Of a stretch of 64,000 nucleotides of DNA, positions 43,487 through 51,712 are shown piece after piece (position 1 is the stretch's first letter; the number at the start of each line of letters is the position of its first letter). The position numbers and the translations under genes were made by a program. The notes below the pieces were generated by a model that saw nothing but the letters and a program-made list of their open reading frames with translations, did no database searches and had not been told where the DNA came from. The stretch is from Anaerolineae bacterium (GTDB lineage Bacteria; Chloroflexota; Anaerolineae; Aggregatilineales; Phototrophicaceae), in NCBI GenBank assembly GCA_017303635.1, contig JAFLCG010000020.1, positions 26,925-90,924 of the forward strand, given 5' to 3'.

Positions 43487-44491
43487 TTATTGTCTGCGAT
43501 GGCGCATCGCATCGAGCGCGACAGCAAACAAGATAATCAATCCTTGAAAAACATCCTGATAGAACGTGTTTACATTGATTAGATTGAAACCATTCTCAAT
43601 AAGGCGTAGCAGCAGCACGCCCAACACCGTCCGCCAGACAGCGCCTTCGCCCCCCATGATACTGGTACCGCCGATCACGACCGAGGCGATGGCGATCAGT
43701 TCTAGCCCTTGCCCCATATCGTTCTGGGCCTTCATGAACTTTGAAGCCGAGATGACCCCTGCAAGACCCGCAGCAAAACCGCTGATGCCAAAGGTGATGG
43801 TACGGATAAGGTTGACGTTGATGCCAGATAGGCGCGCCGCTTCAGGATTGTCACCTGCTGCAAATACGTGCCTTCCGAAGCGCGTCCGCACGAGCACGAG
43901 GGTCAGGATGACGGCAAACCCGAGCCAGATGAACACCGTATTGTTGATATCGCCGATGCCGCCACGTGCGAGGTCTCGAAAACGCTCATCCTGAACACGC
44001 ACCTGCTCTGCCTGCGTGATGATTAGCGCCAACCCACGAATGACGATGCCGGATGCCAGCGTAGCAACGAAGGTGTTGATGCGTAGTACCGTGACCAGTA
44101 CCCCGTTGAGCAACCCGAACAGCGTACCCGTGATTATCCCTGCGACCCAACCGGCATAGGGTGCGATGGCCGCGAACGATTCAACCGACTCCAGATCACG
44201 TGCGACGAACGCCGCGACAACCGCCGACATCGCGAAGATTGCACCCATGGACAGGTCAAAACCACCCGCGATTATGACGACGGTCACTGCCAGCGCCATC
44301 AGGCCGATCTGATGCGCCTGGTCGAGGATATTGAGCTGATTGCGAACCGTTAGGAACGCCTCTGCCCGGAATGCTAGGAAGAGGAACAAGGCAACAAAGG
44401 CAAAAAGCACGCCGTAGTCGAGGAGCAGTTTGGTGAGTTTATGCAGCGGTTGTGGTGTCGTTTTGCCAGCAATCATTGATCGTCTATCCAT
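43487..44491 (-). CDS. Ribose-type ABC transporter permease
   Basis: The 334-aa protein has 8-10 predicted membrane helices, beginning near residue 24 (LLDYGVLFAFVALFLFLAF). Conserved RbsC-type segments are seen (TVVIIAGGFDLSMGAIFAMS, GTLFGLLNGVLVTVLRINTF, IGGTSIMGGEGAVWRTVLG). Its start overlaps the ATPase stop by eight bases. It forms the channel of the transporter with 44484-46004 and 46089-47069. Confidence 0.94.
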   Translation of the reverse strand: MDRRSMIAGKTTPQPLHKLTKLLLDYGVLFAFVALFLFLAFRAEAFLTVRNQLNILDQAHQIGLMALAVTVVIIAGGFDLSMGAIFAMSAVVAAFVARDLESVESFAAIAPYAGWVAGIITGTLFGLLNGVLVTVLRINTFVATLASGIVIRGLALIITQAEQVRVQDERFRDLARGGIGDINNTVFIWLGFAVILTLVLVRTRFGRHVFAAGDNPEAARLSGINVNLIRTITFGISGFAAGLAGVISASKFMKAQNDMGQGLELIAIASVVIGGTSIMGGEGAVWRTVLGVLLLRLIENGFNLINVNTFYQDVFQGLIILFAVALDAMRHRRQ

Positions 44492-46004
44492 CTACTTGCT
44501 CTATTGTTGTGCCGAAGGCTGCGCGCATGATGTTGTCTTCAGTGAGCGTCTTTTGTGCCTCATCCAGTTCGCTCACGATTTGCCCACGCCGCATGACCAG
44601 CACGCGATGACAGAGACCCAGGATTTCTTCAATTTCCGAAGAAACCATCAGGATTGCCAGGCCTTCGCTCGCTAGCTGGGCGATCAGCTCATAAATCGCC
44701 TGCTTTGCGCCCACATCAATCCCACGTGTTGGCTCATCGATGATCAGCACCCTGGGGCGTTTGAAGAGCCATTTGCCGAAGAGCGCTTTTTGCTGGTTGC
44801 CCCCGGAAAGGTTGCGAATGCGCGTAGCAGGTGAACTCACACGGATGTCGAGTGCTTTGATCAGCTCGACAACGCCACTCCGTTCGCGTCGGCTGTCAAT
44901 GATGCCGCCGAATGACGAGACATGGCGCAGATGTGGCAGGGTGATGTTAAGTTGGACGCTCTGCTTGAGCAGTAGGCCCTGTTCTTTGCGGCTTTCTGGC
45001 AACATGTACAAACCCGCACGAATGGCATCCTGCGGGCTTTTGGGGAGGAAAGCTTGTTCACCAACGCGGATGCTGCCACCGCTGATGTCCTCAGCGCCGA
45101 AGATCGTGCGCACTAACCGCGAACGACCACTACCGACCAACCCGGCCAGCCCCAGAATTTCGCCTGCCCTGATACTCAGATCAACCTGTTGGAAAACCGA
45201 GCTCCGCAACCCCTTGACTTCAAGTGCTACAGGCGCATCCCCAGGCGGCAGAACCTTATGCGGGTACATCTGCTCCATCGGCTTCCCAAGCATGGTGGTC
45301 ACGAGCGAGTTGACGGTTTCGTCACGGGTGGGTGCCGAGCGGACAACCTGACCGTTACGCATGATCGTGACGGTATCCGCCAGGTCGAGAACCTCGCGCA
45401 GGAAGTGCGAGACATAGATGATGGTCATCCCCATGCTCTTGAGATGCCGCACCGTCTTCAGGAAGAGAGCGGTTTCCTCACCGGAGAGCATTGCCGTCGG
45501 TTCATCCATGATGATGACCTGGGCGTTGCGCGCGATGGCCTGCATGACTTCGACCTTCTTTTGGTCTGCCATACGAAGACTGTTGACGCGCAGATGTGGG
45601 TCGATGTCAAACCCTGTCAATGCACGGATGTCGTCGTAACGCTGCCGCATACGGCGAAAGTCGAGGATACCGCCGCGCGCATCTTCCTGGCCGAGCAGAA
45701 CATTTTGCAGAACGGTCTGTTTGCTGGAGAGAGAAATCTCCTGGGTGATGGTGGTGATCCCATCAATCAGGGCATCACGCGGCGAGGTATAAGAGACTGA
45801 AATCCCTTTGACAATCACTTCACCTGAATCCGGGCGAATGATGCCACTGATGACCTTGCCCAGCGTCGATTTACCAGCCCCGTTTTCACCCACAAGAGCG
45901 TGGATTTCACCCTGTCTGATCGCAATATCAACAGCGTCCAAAGCCTGCACTGCAAAGAAGCGTTTCGAGAGAGAGCGCGTCTGAATGATGAAGCTTTCAT
46001 TCAT
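44484..46004 (-). CDS. Ribose-type ABC transporter ATPase with two ABC domains
   Basis: The 506-aa protein starts MNESFIIQTRSLSKRF and has two ABC domains, as RbsA/MglA: first Walker A GENGAGKST, with SGEETALFLKTVRHL after the Walker B; second domain with degenerate P loop GLVGSGRSR, LSGGNQQKALFGKWL and LIIDEPTRGIDVG. A longer frame to 46070 would run into the hairpin between this gene and the binding protein, so the ATG at 46004 is preferred. Confidence 0.94.
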   Translation of the reverse strand: MNESFIIQTRSLSKRFFAVQALDAVDIAIRQGEIHALVGENGAGKSTLGKVISGIIRPDSGEVIVKGISVSYTSPRDALIDGITTITQEISLSSKQTVLQNVLLGQEDARGGILDFRRMRQRYDDIRALTGFDIDPHLRVNSLRMADQKKVEVMQAIARNAQVIIMDEPTAMLSGEETALFLKTVRHLKSMGMTIIYVSHFLREVLDLADTVTIMRNGQVVRSAPTRDETVNSLVTTMLGKPMEQMYPHKVLPPGDAPVALEVKGLRSSVFQQVDLSIRAGEILGLAGLVGSGRSRLVRTIFGAEDISGGSIRVGEQAFLPKSPQDAIRAGLYMLPESRKEQGLLLKQSVQLNITLPHLRHVSSFGGIIDSRRERSGVVELIKALDIRVSSPATRIRNLSGGNQQKALFGKWLFKRPRVLIIDEPTRGIDVGAKQAIYELIAQLASEGLAILMVSSEIEEILGLCHRVLVMRRGQIVSELDEAQKTLTEDNIMRAAFGTTIEQVDG

Positions 46005-46041
46005 GGTGCTGTATCCAGTCACTCTAGACGGCAGGTGAAAC

Positions 46042-46070
46042 ATGTGGGCAATCTGGATGATTGCCCACAT
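46042..46070 (-). terminator. Intercistronic hairpin after the ribose-type binding protein
   Basis: A perfect 12-bp stem (ATGTGGGCAATC with its complement) and five-base loop lie between the binding-protein stop and the ATPase start, as in both family 1 systems of this window. Confidence 0.75.
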
Positions 46071-46088
46071 CGAATACTGCGCGAGGCA

Positions 46089-47069
46089 CTACCATTGCGG
46101 CGTGAACTGCGCGGCGTTCTCCTGCGTGATGACCGGGCCACTCGACGGGATTGGCGGAGACTGGTCGTACATATTGACCGAACGAATGATCAGCGTGCCG
46201 TCAATGGCTTGCAGTGCCATCTGTGCAGCAATTTGCCCGTTGGTGAATGGAATATTGGCGACTGTGGCAAACCAGCGCCCTTCAACAACTGCTTCATAAC
46301 CCGGCGCGCTCGCACCATTGCCAATCAGCTTGACCTGACCTTCCAGACCGGCATCCTGGACGGCAATCTCAGCGCCGATGATCATCTGGTCACCAACCGA
46401 GGCAATCACATCCAGCCCTGGATTCGCCTGGAGCAGGTCAGTCGTTACATCGAAACCAACATCTTCAAGGTACTGTGCTTCCTGCACGGCAACCATCTGA
46501 ATATTCGGGTGGGAGGCAATGATCGAGTTGATGGTATCAACGCGGTCAAGATCGAGCGGGAAGCCCTGGAAACCGATCAGGAAAGCGACTTCGCACGGAT
46601 CAACACCTTCGCACGCCATCACGATAGCGTTACCCAGATGGGTACCATCGCCTACACCCGTGCGGGCGACCTGTCCGGCCACATTGGCATAAGGTACGAG
46701 CGTCCTACGATCCGGGTTGATAGGCGCATCGAGCGCGATGACCGGAATACCTGCTTCGGCTGCTGCATCAACGCCAACCGTCACGCCCACACCATCCACC
46801 GAGTAGATAATGAAGGCATCAAATCCGCCTGATGTGATGGCGTCGTTGATCTGGTTGAGTTGTTCTTCCGGGTTGAAACCAGCATCGAATGCCTGGACTG
46901 TGCCCCCTGCTGCTTCGACGATGCTCCGAACACCTTCCTCTGCGGATGCAACATAGGTATTGTTGCCAAGTGGGTTGAAGAGGGCAATATTCGGGCCATC
47001 CTGTGCGGCAGTCGTAAAGATGGCGGCAAAGAACACACACACTGCCAATAGGCTTAGCTTTTTCATCAT
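46089..47069 (-). CDS. Ribose-type periplasmic binding protein
   Basis: The 326-aa precursor has a Sec signal (MMKKLSLLAVCVFFAAIFTT, cleavage near AAQ). The mature part follows the RbsB-like pattern: IALFNPLGNNTYVASAEEG, QLNQINDAITSGGFDAFIIY, GIPVIALDAPINPD and DVIASVGDQMIIGAEIAVQDA. It should deliver a small solute to the adjacent permease. Given the hydantoinase genes downstream, a hydantoin, oxoproline or related cyclic amide is more likely than ribose. AAGGAAG lies just before the ATG pair. Confidence 0.92.
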   Translation of the reverse strand: MMKKLSLLAVCVFFAAIFTTAAQDGPNIALFNPLGNNTYVASAEEGVRSIVEAAGGTVQAFDAGFNPEEQLNQINDAITSGGFDAFIIYSVDGVGVTVGVDAAAEAGIPVIALDAPINPDRRTLVPYANVAGQVARTGVGDGTHLGNAIVMACEGVDPCEVAFLIGFQGFPLDLDRVDTINSIIASHPNIQMVAVQEAQYLEDVGFDVTTDLLQANPGLDVIASVGDQMIIGAEIAVQDAGLEGQVKLIGNGASAPGYEAVVEGRWFATVANIPFTNGQIAAQMALQAIDGTLIIRSVNMYDQSPPIPSSGPVITQENAAQFTPQW

Positions 47070-47138
47070 TTGCTTCCTTTCAAAGAGGAATTCTTACGAG
47101 CGCGGGATTATAGCGCGATGAAAATTGGGGGTGAGAAA

Positions 47139-47177
47139 TTAAGTCAATTGACTTAAACACCTAAGTCAAATGACTTA
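47139..47177. promoter_or_regulatory. Double palindrome operator upstream of the ribose-type operon
   Basis: TTAAGTCAATTGACTTAA (47139-47156) is an 18-bp perfect palindrome and TAAGTCA-AA-TGACTTA (47162-47177) repeats the same half-sites; their centres are 22 bp apart, so both face the same side of DNA. They lie 70-110 bases before the binding-protein start. The binding regulator is not encoded nearby on sequence evidence. Confidence 0.75.
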
Positions 47178-47246
47178 CGGCGCTTATTCATACTGGTTGA
47201 TGAACCGTGAGGCACCCCAGGGGCTAGCGCAGACTTCAGCGTGGAG

Positions 47247-47930
47247 TTACTGTTCCGGAGGTACGGTTTTTGCAGGTTCATCCAGGCGGGCGATACCTTC
47301 ACGGAGGGCGTACAAGGCTGCCTGGGTACGATTCGCCAGATGGAGTTTGCTGAGGATGCTGCCAACATGATTACGCACGGTACGTTCGCTGATCACCAGC
47401 AGCGAAGCGATCTCCTGATTGGTCAAACCCTGCGCGACATGTTTCAGGATGAGTACCTCGCGTTCGGTCAGTGTCTCGTTGGTTTCTCCCGCTGGCATTT
47501 CCGGGTGGTGCAGCTCCTGGAAGAGTTTCAAAGCAATAGAAGGCGCTAACGATGGGACGCCTTGGTAGACATTAATAATTGCCTGCAAGAGTTCTTGAGG
47601 CGCAGAGTCCTTGAGCAAATAACCAAGCGCACCCGCCTTGATCGCTGGGAAGACGATATCGTCAGCCGTGAAGCTGGTCAGGGCGAGAATTCGAGCACCC
47701 GGATCTTCGAGCTTTATACGCTCGATAGCCTCAATCCCATCCATTTTCCCCATGATGAGATCCATGAGAATGACATCTGGTTTCAATTCGCGCACGCGTC
47801 GTACTGTATCTTCACCATCCGCGGCCTCACCGACGATAGTCATACTGGCTTCGGTGCTGATCAGTGCGTGCAGACCCTCGCGCACGATCGGGTGATCATC
47901 GGCGATGAAAATTCGAATGGGGATTGTCAT
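47247..47930 (-). CDS. NarL/FixJ-family response regulator
   Basis: The 227-aa protein has a receiver (FIADDHPIV, phosphoacceptor Asp57 in VILMDLIMG, Lys in YLLKDSAPQ) and a LuxR-type HTH (LTEREVLILKHVAQG, SERTVRNHVGSILSKLHL). It starts nine bases after the kinase stop. Together they form a two-component operon just upstream of the ribose/hydantoinase operon on the same strand, so control of that operon is plausible but not shown. Confidence 0.94.
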   Translation of the reverse strand: MTIPIRIFIADDHPIVREGLHALISTEASMTIVGEAADGEDTVRRVRELKPDVILMDLIMGKMDGIEAIERIKLEDPGARILALTSFTADDIVFPAIKAGALGYLLKDSAPQELLQAIINVYQGVPSLAPSIALKLFQELHHPEMPAGETNETLTEREVLILKHVAQGLTNQEIASLLVISERTVRNHVGSILSKLHLANRTQAALYALREGIARLDEPAKTVPPEQ

Positions 47931-47939
47931 GCTTGTATC

Positions 47940-49436
47940 TCAAACTTCCGCTGGCACTATCACACACACCTGCGTTCCTTCCTGGCGCGAAGATACAATC
48001 GACAATGTACCTCCTAGTTCCTCAGCTCGTTCACGCATGTTACTCAAGCCCATCCCACCCGCAGACTGCGCTTCAACCGTTGAAAAGCCAACGCCATGAT
48101 CGGCGACACGAAGCGCGATGGTTTTCCCCTCATGAGCTAGATCTATGCTCACAACAGAAGAGTGCGAATGTTTCAGGACATTATTGAGCGCTTCCAGTGC
48201 TATGTGGTAAATACCTTCTTCCAGTTGTGGCGTCAGCGTTGGCAGTGGGGTTGTGATCAGATGAGCGCTCAGCCCGGCACGACGCTCAACCGCGTCCAAA
48301 CGCTGCTGAAGCGCTTCGATCAGCTTACCGGAATGAAACTCCAAAGGACGCAGCTCGTAGAGCAGGAAACGCATTTCACGCAATGCATCCTGAGCGGTCT
48401 TTCCCAGACGCTCCAGATATTTCTCGACACGGTCGTGGTCACCCATACGCATCAACCGCTGTCCGGCTTCGGCAAAGAGGGTCAGGCAGTATAATGATTG
48501 TGTCACAGAGTCGTGCAGATCGCGTGCCAATTTTCGGCGGTCTTCCGAGATGGCAAGCTGCTTGGACTGCTCATATAAGCGTGTATTTTCGACGGCAATG
48601 CCTATTTGATCCGCAATAGATGTGAGTAGGGCAATTTCCTCTGAGCTGATCTGTACGCGCTGATATAGTAGCAGGCTGATCACCCCATAGACTTGTCCCT
48701 TAGCTCGCATGGGGATACTGAGATACTGAAAACTCTCTTTATCTCGTTGTCCGTAGTAGGTCGAGAAGACAGGTTGTCCGGCCTCAAATGCGTGACGAAT
48801 ATGCGTCTCTTCCGGGAACTGATTATTCTCGATGCCCCGGCTGATGCTGATATTCATCGTGTCAGAATGATCATCGCAAAGGTAGATAACCCCACCCGTA
48901 CTACGAATAGCTGCTAATATGCGGTCGAGCGCCCGTTCAAAGATGAGGTTGAGGTCTTTGACTTCACTGGTCAGTGCCGCAATTTCGTAGAGGATGTGCA
49001 GTTCATTATGAGCCTTCTGCAAGGCGCGTTCAGCAATTTTGCGGTCGGTCACATCGTAGCCCAAGGTGATAAATCCCTGGATATGGTCATCACTGTCGAT
49101 TAAGGGCACCGAATACCAGGCAATCGTCTTATACGAACGATCTTTGCAGGCGATCTGCGTCTCAAGCTCATGGATGATTCCATCTTCGACCAGAACTTGC
49201 GAGGCCATGCTTTTGATATGAGTGCGCATCTCTACGTTTGGGTAGAGCCAATCCCATACCGCAGCATGCCCAATCACTTCTTCGCGGGAATAACCACTGG
49301 TGCGTTCCGCCGTGGGATTCCAGACGAGAATATTCAGATCACGGTCGCACACATTTCCCCAAACATTGATACTCTGGATCAATGTCTCAGCATAGTATTC
49401 TCGCAGGGCGCTTGGGGAAGACAAATGCGGTTTCAT
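47940..49436 (-). CDS. Sensor kinase: PAS, GAF, HisKA_3, HATPase
   Basis: The 498-aa protein has a PAS domain at about 15-135 (NILVWNPTAERTSGYSREEV), a GAF domain at about 150-290 (GGVIYLCDDHSDTMN, IPMRAKGQVYGVISL), the HisKA_3 box RKLARDLHDSVTQSLY with His308, and an ATPase domain (RVADHGVGFS, GMGLSNMRERA). It has no membrane segment. No clear ribosome-binding site precedes the ATG, so the start is the least certain point. It phosphorylates the adjacent NarL-type regulator. Confidence 0.92.
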   Translation of the reverse strand: MKPHLSSPSALREYYAETLIQSINVWGNVCDRDLNILVWNPTAERTSGYSREEVIGHAAVWDWLYPNVEMRTHIKSMASQVLVEDGIIHELETQIACKDRSYKTIAWYSVPLIDSDDHIQGFITLGYDVTDRKIAERALQKAHNELHILYEIAALTSEVKDLNLIFERALDRILAAIRSTGGVIYLCDDHSDTMNISISRGIENNQFPEETHIRHAFEAGQPVFSTYYGQRDKESFQYLSIPMRAKGQVYGVISLLLYQRVQISSEEIALLTSIADQIGIAVENTRLYEQSKQLAISEDRRKLARDLHDSVTQSLYCLTLFAEAGQRLMRMGDHDRVEKYLERLGKTAQDALREMRFLLYELRPLEFHSGKLIEALQQRLDAVERRAGLSAHLITTPLPTLTPQLEEGIYHIALEALNNVLKHSHSSVVSIDLAHEGKTIALRVADHGVGFSTVEAQSAGGMGLSNMRERAEELGGTLSIVSSRQEGTQVCVIVPAEV

Positions 49437-49659
49437 TATTTGATCAACATGTCGGCTACCAGAAATACAATTTTATTCGTCAGGAACAGTTAACACAACC
49501 AGGTTTCTTATAAAATGATGGACTTTGAGGATACATTAGCCTAATCAGAAATTTCACCTCGGGTACTTTGTCCAGTATATGGCCAGCGCTGCACTGAACT
49601 TGGGGAACTACAGAATTTGAAGGTTGAAGTAGTTACAGTAGTTAGACATATAGATCATA

Positions 49660-50057
49660 AGCAGTGGGGTGCTGCAACGTGAGCGACTTAACCGGACTTT
49701 CCAGTCGTCGCGTTTGTAGAAGCGGGTCAGCCGTGCATTCAGCACCCCTTGGGTAGCAAAACCCACCTTCACATAACGGGCGAAGATCGTGCAATTCCCC
49801 ACCTGCGGTGTGATGACCTCATCCACCGTCAGCATCGGACACTAACGCAGGTGGCTGTTGGAATCGTCCTGATTGGCGTCAGTCGTCGCCGTGCCGCTCG
49901 CCTTGCTGTAGAACTCGGCGGTGTCCGCATCACAACCACCGTAGATCACTTGGGTCGCCAAACCGGTGAAAAGCGCCTGTGTCCCTTTAGCCCCGTACAG
50001 CAAATGGAACTGGCCCTTCGTTTGTGCTCCGATGAGGATGTACAAGACGGAGATGTC
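49660..50057 (-). pseudogene. C-terminal fragment of a type IV coupling protein, copy C, with a nonsense codon
   Basis: Reading left from about 50057 the frame gives YILIGAQTKGQFHLLYG and TQVIYGGCDADTAEFYSKAS as in copies A and B. The CAG (Gln) of HLRQRP is TAG here, near 49840. Homology continues in frame through MLTVDEVITPQVGN to about 49660 and then ends; no HU-like gene follows. It is clearly dead. The 49437-49660 gap shows no other gene. Confidence 0.85.
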
Positions 50058-50164
50058 GCGTCATTTCTCTTTTGATTCGTGACAGCATTGTGCGGGATCA
50101 TCATGTACTTGTGCGGCTGTCGCAACCTGCCCGCGTTCAGAGAGCAAGGCAACCGCCGTCAACA

Positions 50165-50490
50165 ACATTTGACCACCTGTGGCATGTCCATGATCGTCCG
50201 GTCAAGACGCCCAATAGCACGTTGCTCGGTCACGCGCTCTACCTGACCTACTATCTCAATGGGCACCGAGACGAGTTCGCGGATGGAGACTTCAGCGACG
50301 CCGACAATCCGAGGCACGCCAAGATATTGGAGATGGCTCGCTTTGAGACCGGAGGCGCAGGCGGACAAGTTTGCCAAAGATTTCGAGGTTTATGTCCGCC
50401 CTGGGCTGCTCGATCCACCCGAACTGCTGGAGGAAGTGGCGAAGCTGGTAGGGCTGCCTGTCACATGGCAAGACCTGAATTTGACCTTTA
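50165..50490 (+). pseudogene. Frameshifted remnant of the large acidic repeat protein
   Basis: FDHLWHVHDRPVKTP, LGHALYLTYYLNGHRDEFAD and AKILEMARFET match the C-terminal part of the 648-aa protein at 14788-16734 (FDRLWVLQQRPVETP, LGQALYLTYYPDVHQDAFAD, AKTLEMARFET). At about 50347 the match moves to another frame (AQADKFAKDFEVYVRPGLLD, LLEEVAKLVGLPVTWQDL). Only the last repeat unit is kept. It lies head to head with the coupling-protein fragment, so both are pieces of the same kind of element joined at this spot. Confidence 0.85.
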
Positions 50491-50684
50491 GACCCACAGC
50501 TCGGCAGTTGTCCGGGCTGTTCGCCTGTCTCGCCCCAAAACCTGTTAAGATGAAATTGCTGTACACACTGGAAGTACGGCGCGAGCATGTGGTCCAGGAT
50601 TACAGTGCGGACACTGAACTGCTCGTTAGGGGAGAAACTTAAACGGAAGAATAAGCGCAGTCGCCCCAACATCAACCAGCGAAT

Positions 50685-50770
50685 CGCCGCTGCCGCCGTC
50701 TCCTACTATACAACGGAAGGTGGGTTACAAGCGGTGCATAGCTTCCTGCGGGCGCAGAACGAAGAATGAT
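50685..50770 (+). repeat. Short repeat shared with 19228-19320
   Basis: This encodes NQRIAAAAVSYYTTEGG and HSFLRAQNEE, closely similar to the 19.2-kb segment, and ends at a TGA. An open frame runs upstream through a basic stretch (KLKRKNKRSRPN) to about 50587 but has no recognised family. The sequence between 50491 and 50684 is otherwise featureless. Confidence 0.5.
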
Positions 50771-50797
50771 AATGTTCCTCTCACGGAGAATGCCCGC

Positions 50798-51607
50798 ATG
50801 ACCGACGAAAAACACACTATCCCGCCGAGAGACCACAAGTTAGGCGAAGGAAACACTGCTGAAGTCTTCGCATGGGGCGAGGGGCGCATCCTCAAGTTAT
50901 GGCACAGCGGCTATTCGCGCCAGGCATCCCAACACGAAGCCATCGTCGGGCGGACTATCCACCAACTTGGGATCCCATCACCAGAGGTCATCGAACTTGT
51001 TCAACTTGAAGAGCGATATGGGATCGTCTATTCGTATGTTCCAGGTGTAGCGCTCAAGACCTGGTTACTGACAGTACCCCAACGGCTGGACACCGCCGCT
51101 CGCTGGCTTAGTCGCCTGCACGCACAAATCCATAATCATACTGCAGATAACACCCTACCATCGCATCGTGGGCGTACTCGTGATCGCATTATGGCGGTCT
51201 CAGAGCTTTCAATCTCTGACCGCGAGCGTCTCATGCATATCCTGAATGCTCTCCCTGATGGGTATCAAGTCTGCCATGGTGACTTTCATCCAGACAACGT
51301 CTTGGTCGAAGGCTCACATGCGATTATCATAGACTGGTCTGACGCATCAGCGGGGCCTCCCGAAGCAGATGTCACCAGAACCCTGCTTTTGGTTGAAGGT
51401 GCCGACGTGCCATTGAAGCTTCGTGACGCATTCAATAGAGCATATATTGATGAATACCAGCGCCAGCGCGCACTCGAAGTCAAGCTCATTTTGCGTTGGT
51501 ACCCGATTCTCGCTGCGGCTCGGCTTGCAGAAAACCTTGAACGACTACCCGGCGAAAGGCAACGACTTCAAACAATCGTAAACAAGGTACTATTGCGACA
51601 CGTTTAG
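50798..51607 (+). CDS. Aminoglycoside phosphotransferase-like kinase
   Basis: The 269-aa protein starts at the ATG with GGAG nine bases upstream. It has a nucleotide-binding LGEGNTAEVFAWGEGRILKL, the catalytic CHGDFHPDN at 159-167 and the metal motif IIDWSDAS at 177-184. This is the APH/ChoK fold; substrates range from aminoglycosides to choline or homoserine. Nothing here points to a specific substrate, and resistance should not be assumed. It stands alone next to mobile debris, which raises the possibility of recent arrival. Confidence 0.88.
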   Translation: MTDEKHTIPPRDHKLGEGNTAEVFAWGEGRILKLWHSGYSRQASQHEAIVGRTIHQLGIPSPEVIELVQLEERYGIVYSYVPGVALKTWLLTVPQRLDTAARWLSRLHAQIHNHTADNTLPSHRGRTRDRIMAVSELSISDRERLMHILNALPDGYQVCHGDFHPDNVLVEGSHAIIIDWSDASAGPPEADVTRTLLLVEGADVPLKLRDAFNRAYIDEYQRQRALEVKLILRWYPILAAARLAENLERLPGERQRLQTIVNKVLLRHV

Positions 51608-51663
51608 TGCCCTATGAGAGATGAGAAGGATGAGTCATGATCGCATCCTTGGGTAAAGCGAAA

Positions 51664-51696
51664 ACCGCAAGGAACTCTATATCGGTTCCCTGCGGT
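51664..51696 (-). terminator. Terminator of the secreted hydrolase gene at 51713
   Basis: A 12-bp stem with one mismatch (ACCGCAAGGAAC and GTTCCCTGCGGT), followed on the minus strand by TTTTCGCTTT, lies 17 bases after the stop. Confidence 0.75.
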
Positions 51697-51712
51697 CAGT
51701 CACATTATCAGC

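Noticed and set aside
45900..46832. Open frame of 310 codons on the plus strand
   Set aside because: It crosses the ribose-type ATPase and binding-protein genes in antisense and passes through the hairpin between them. No ribosome-binding site or family match supports it.
50798..51607. Antibiotic resistance gene
   Set aside because: The APH fold is clear, but the family covers many small-molecule kinases and nothing in sequence or context identifies an aminoglycoside substrate.
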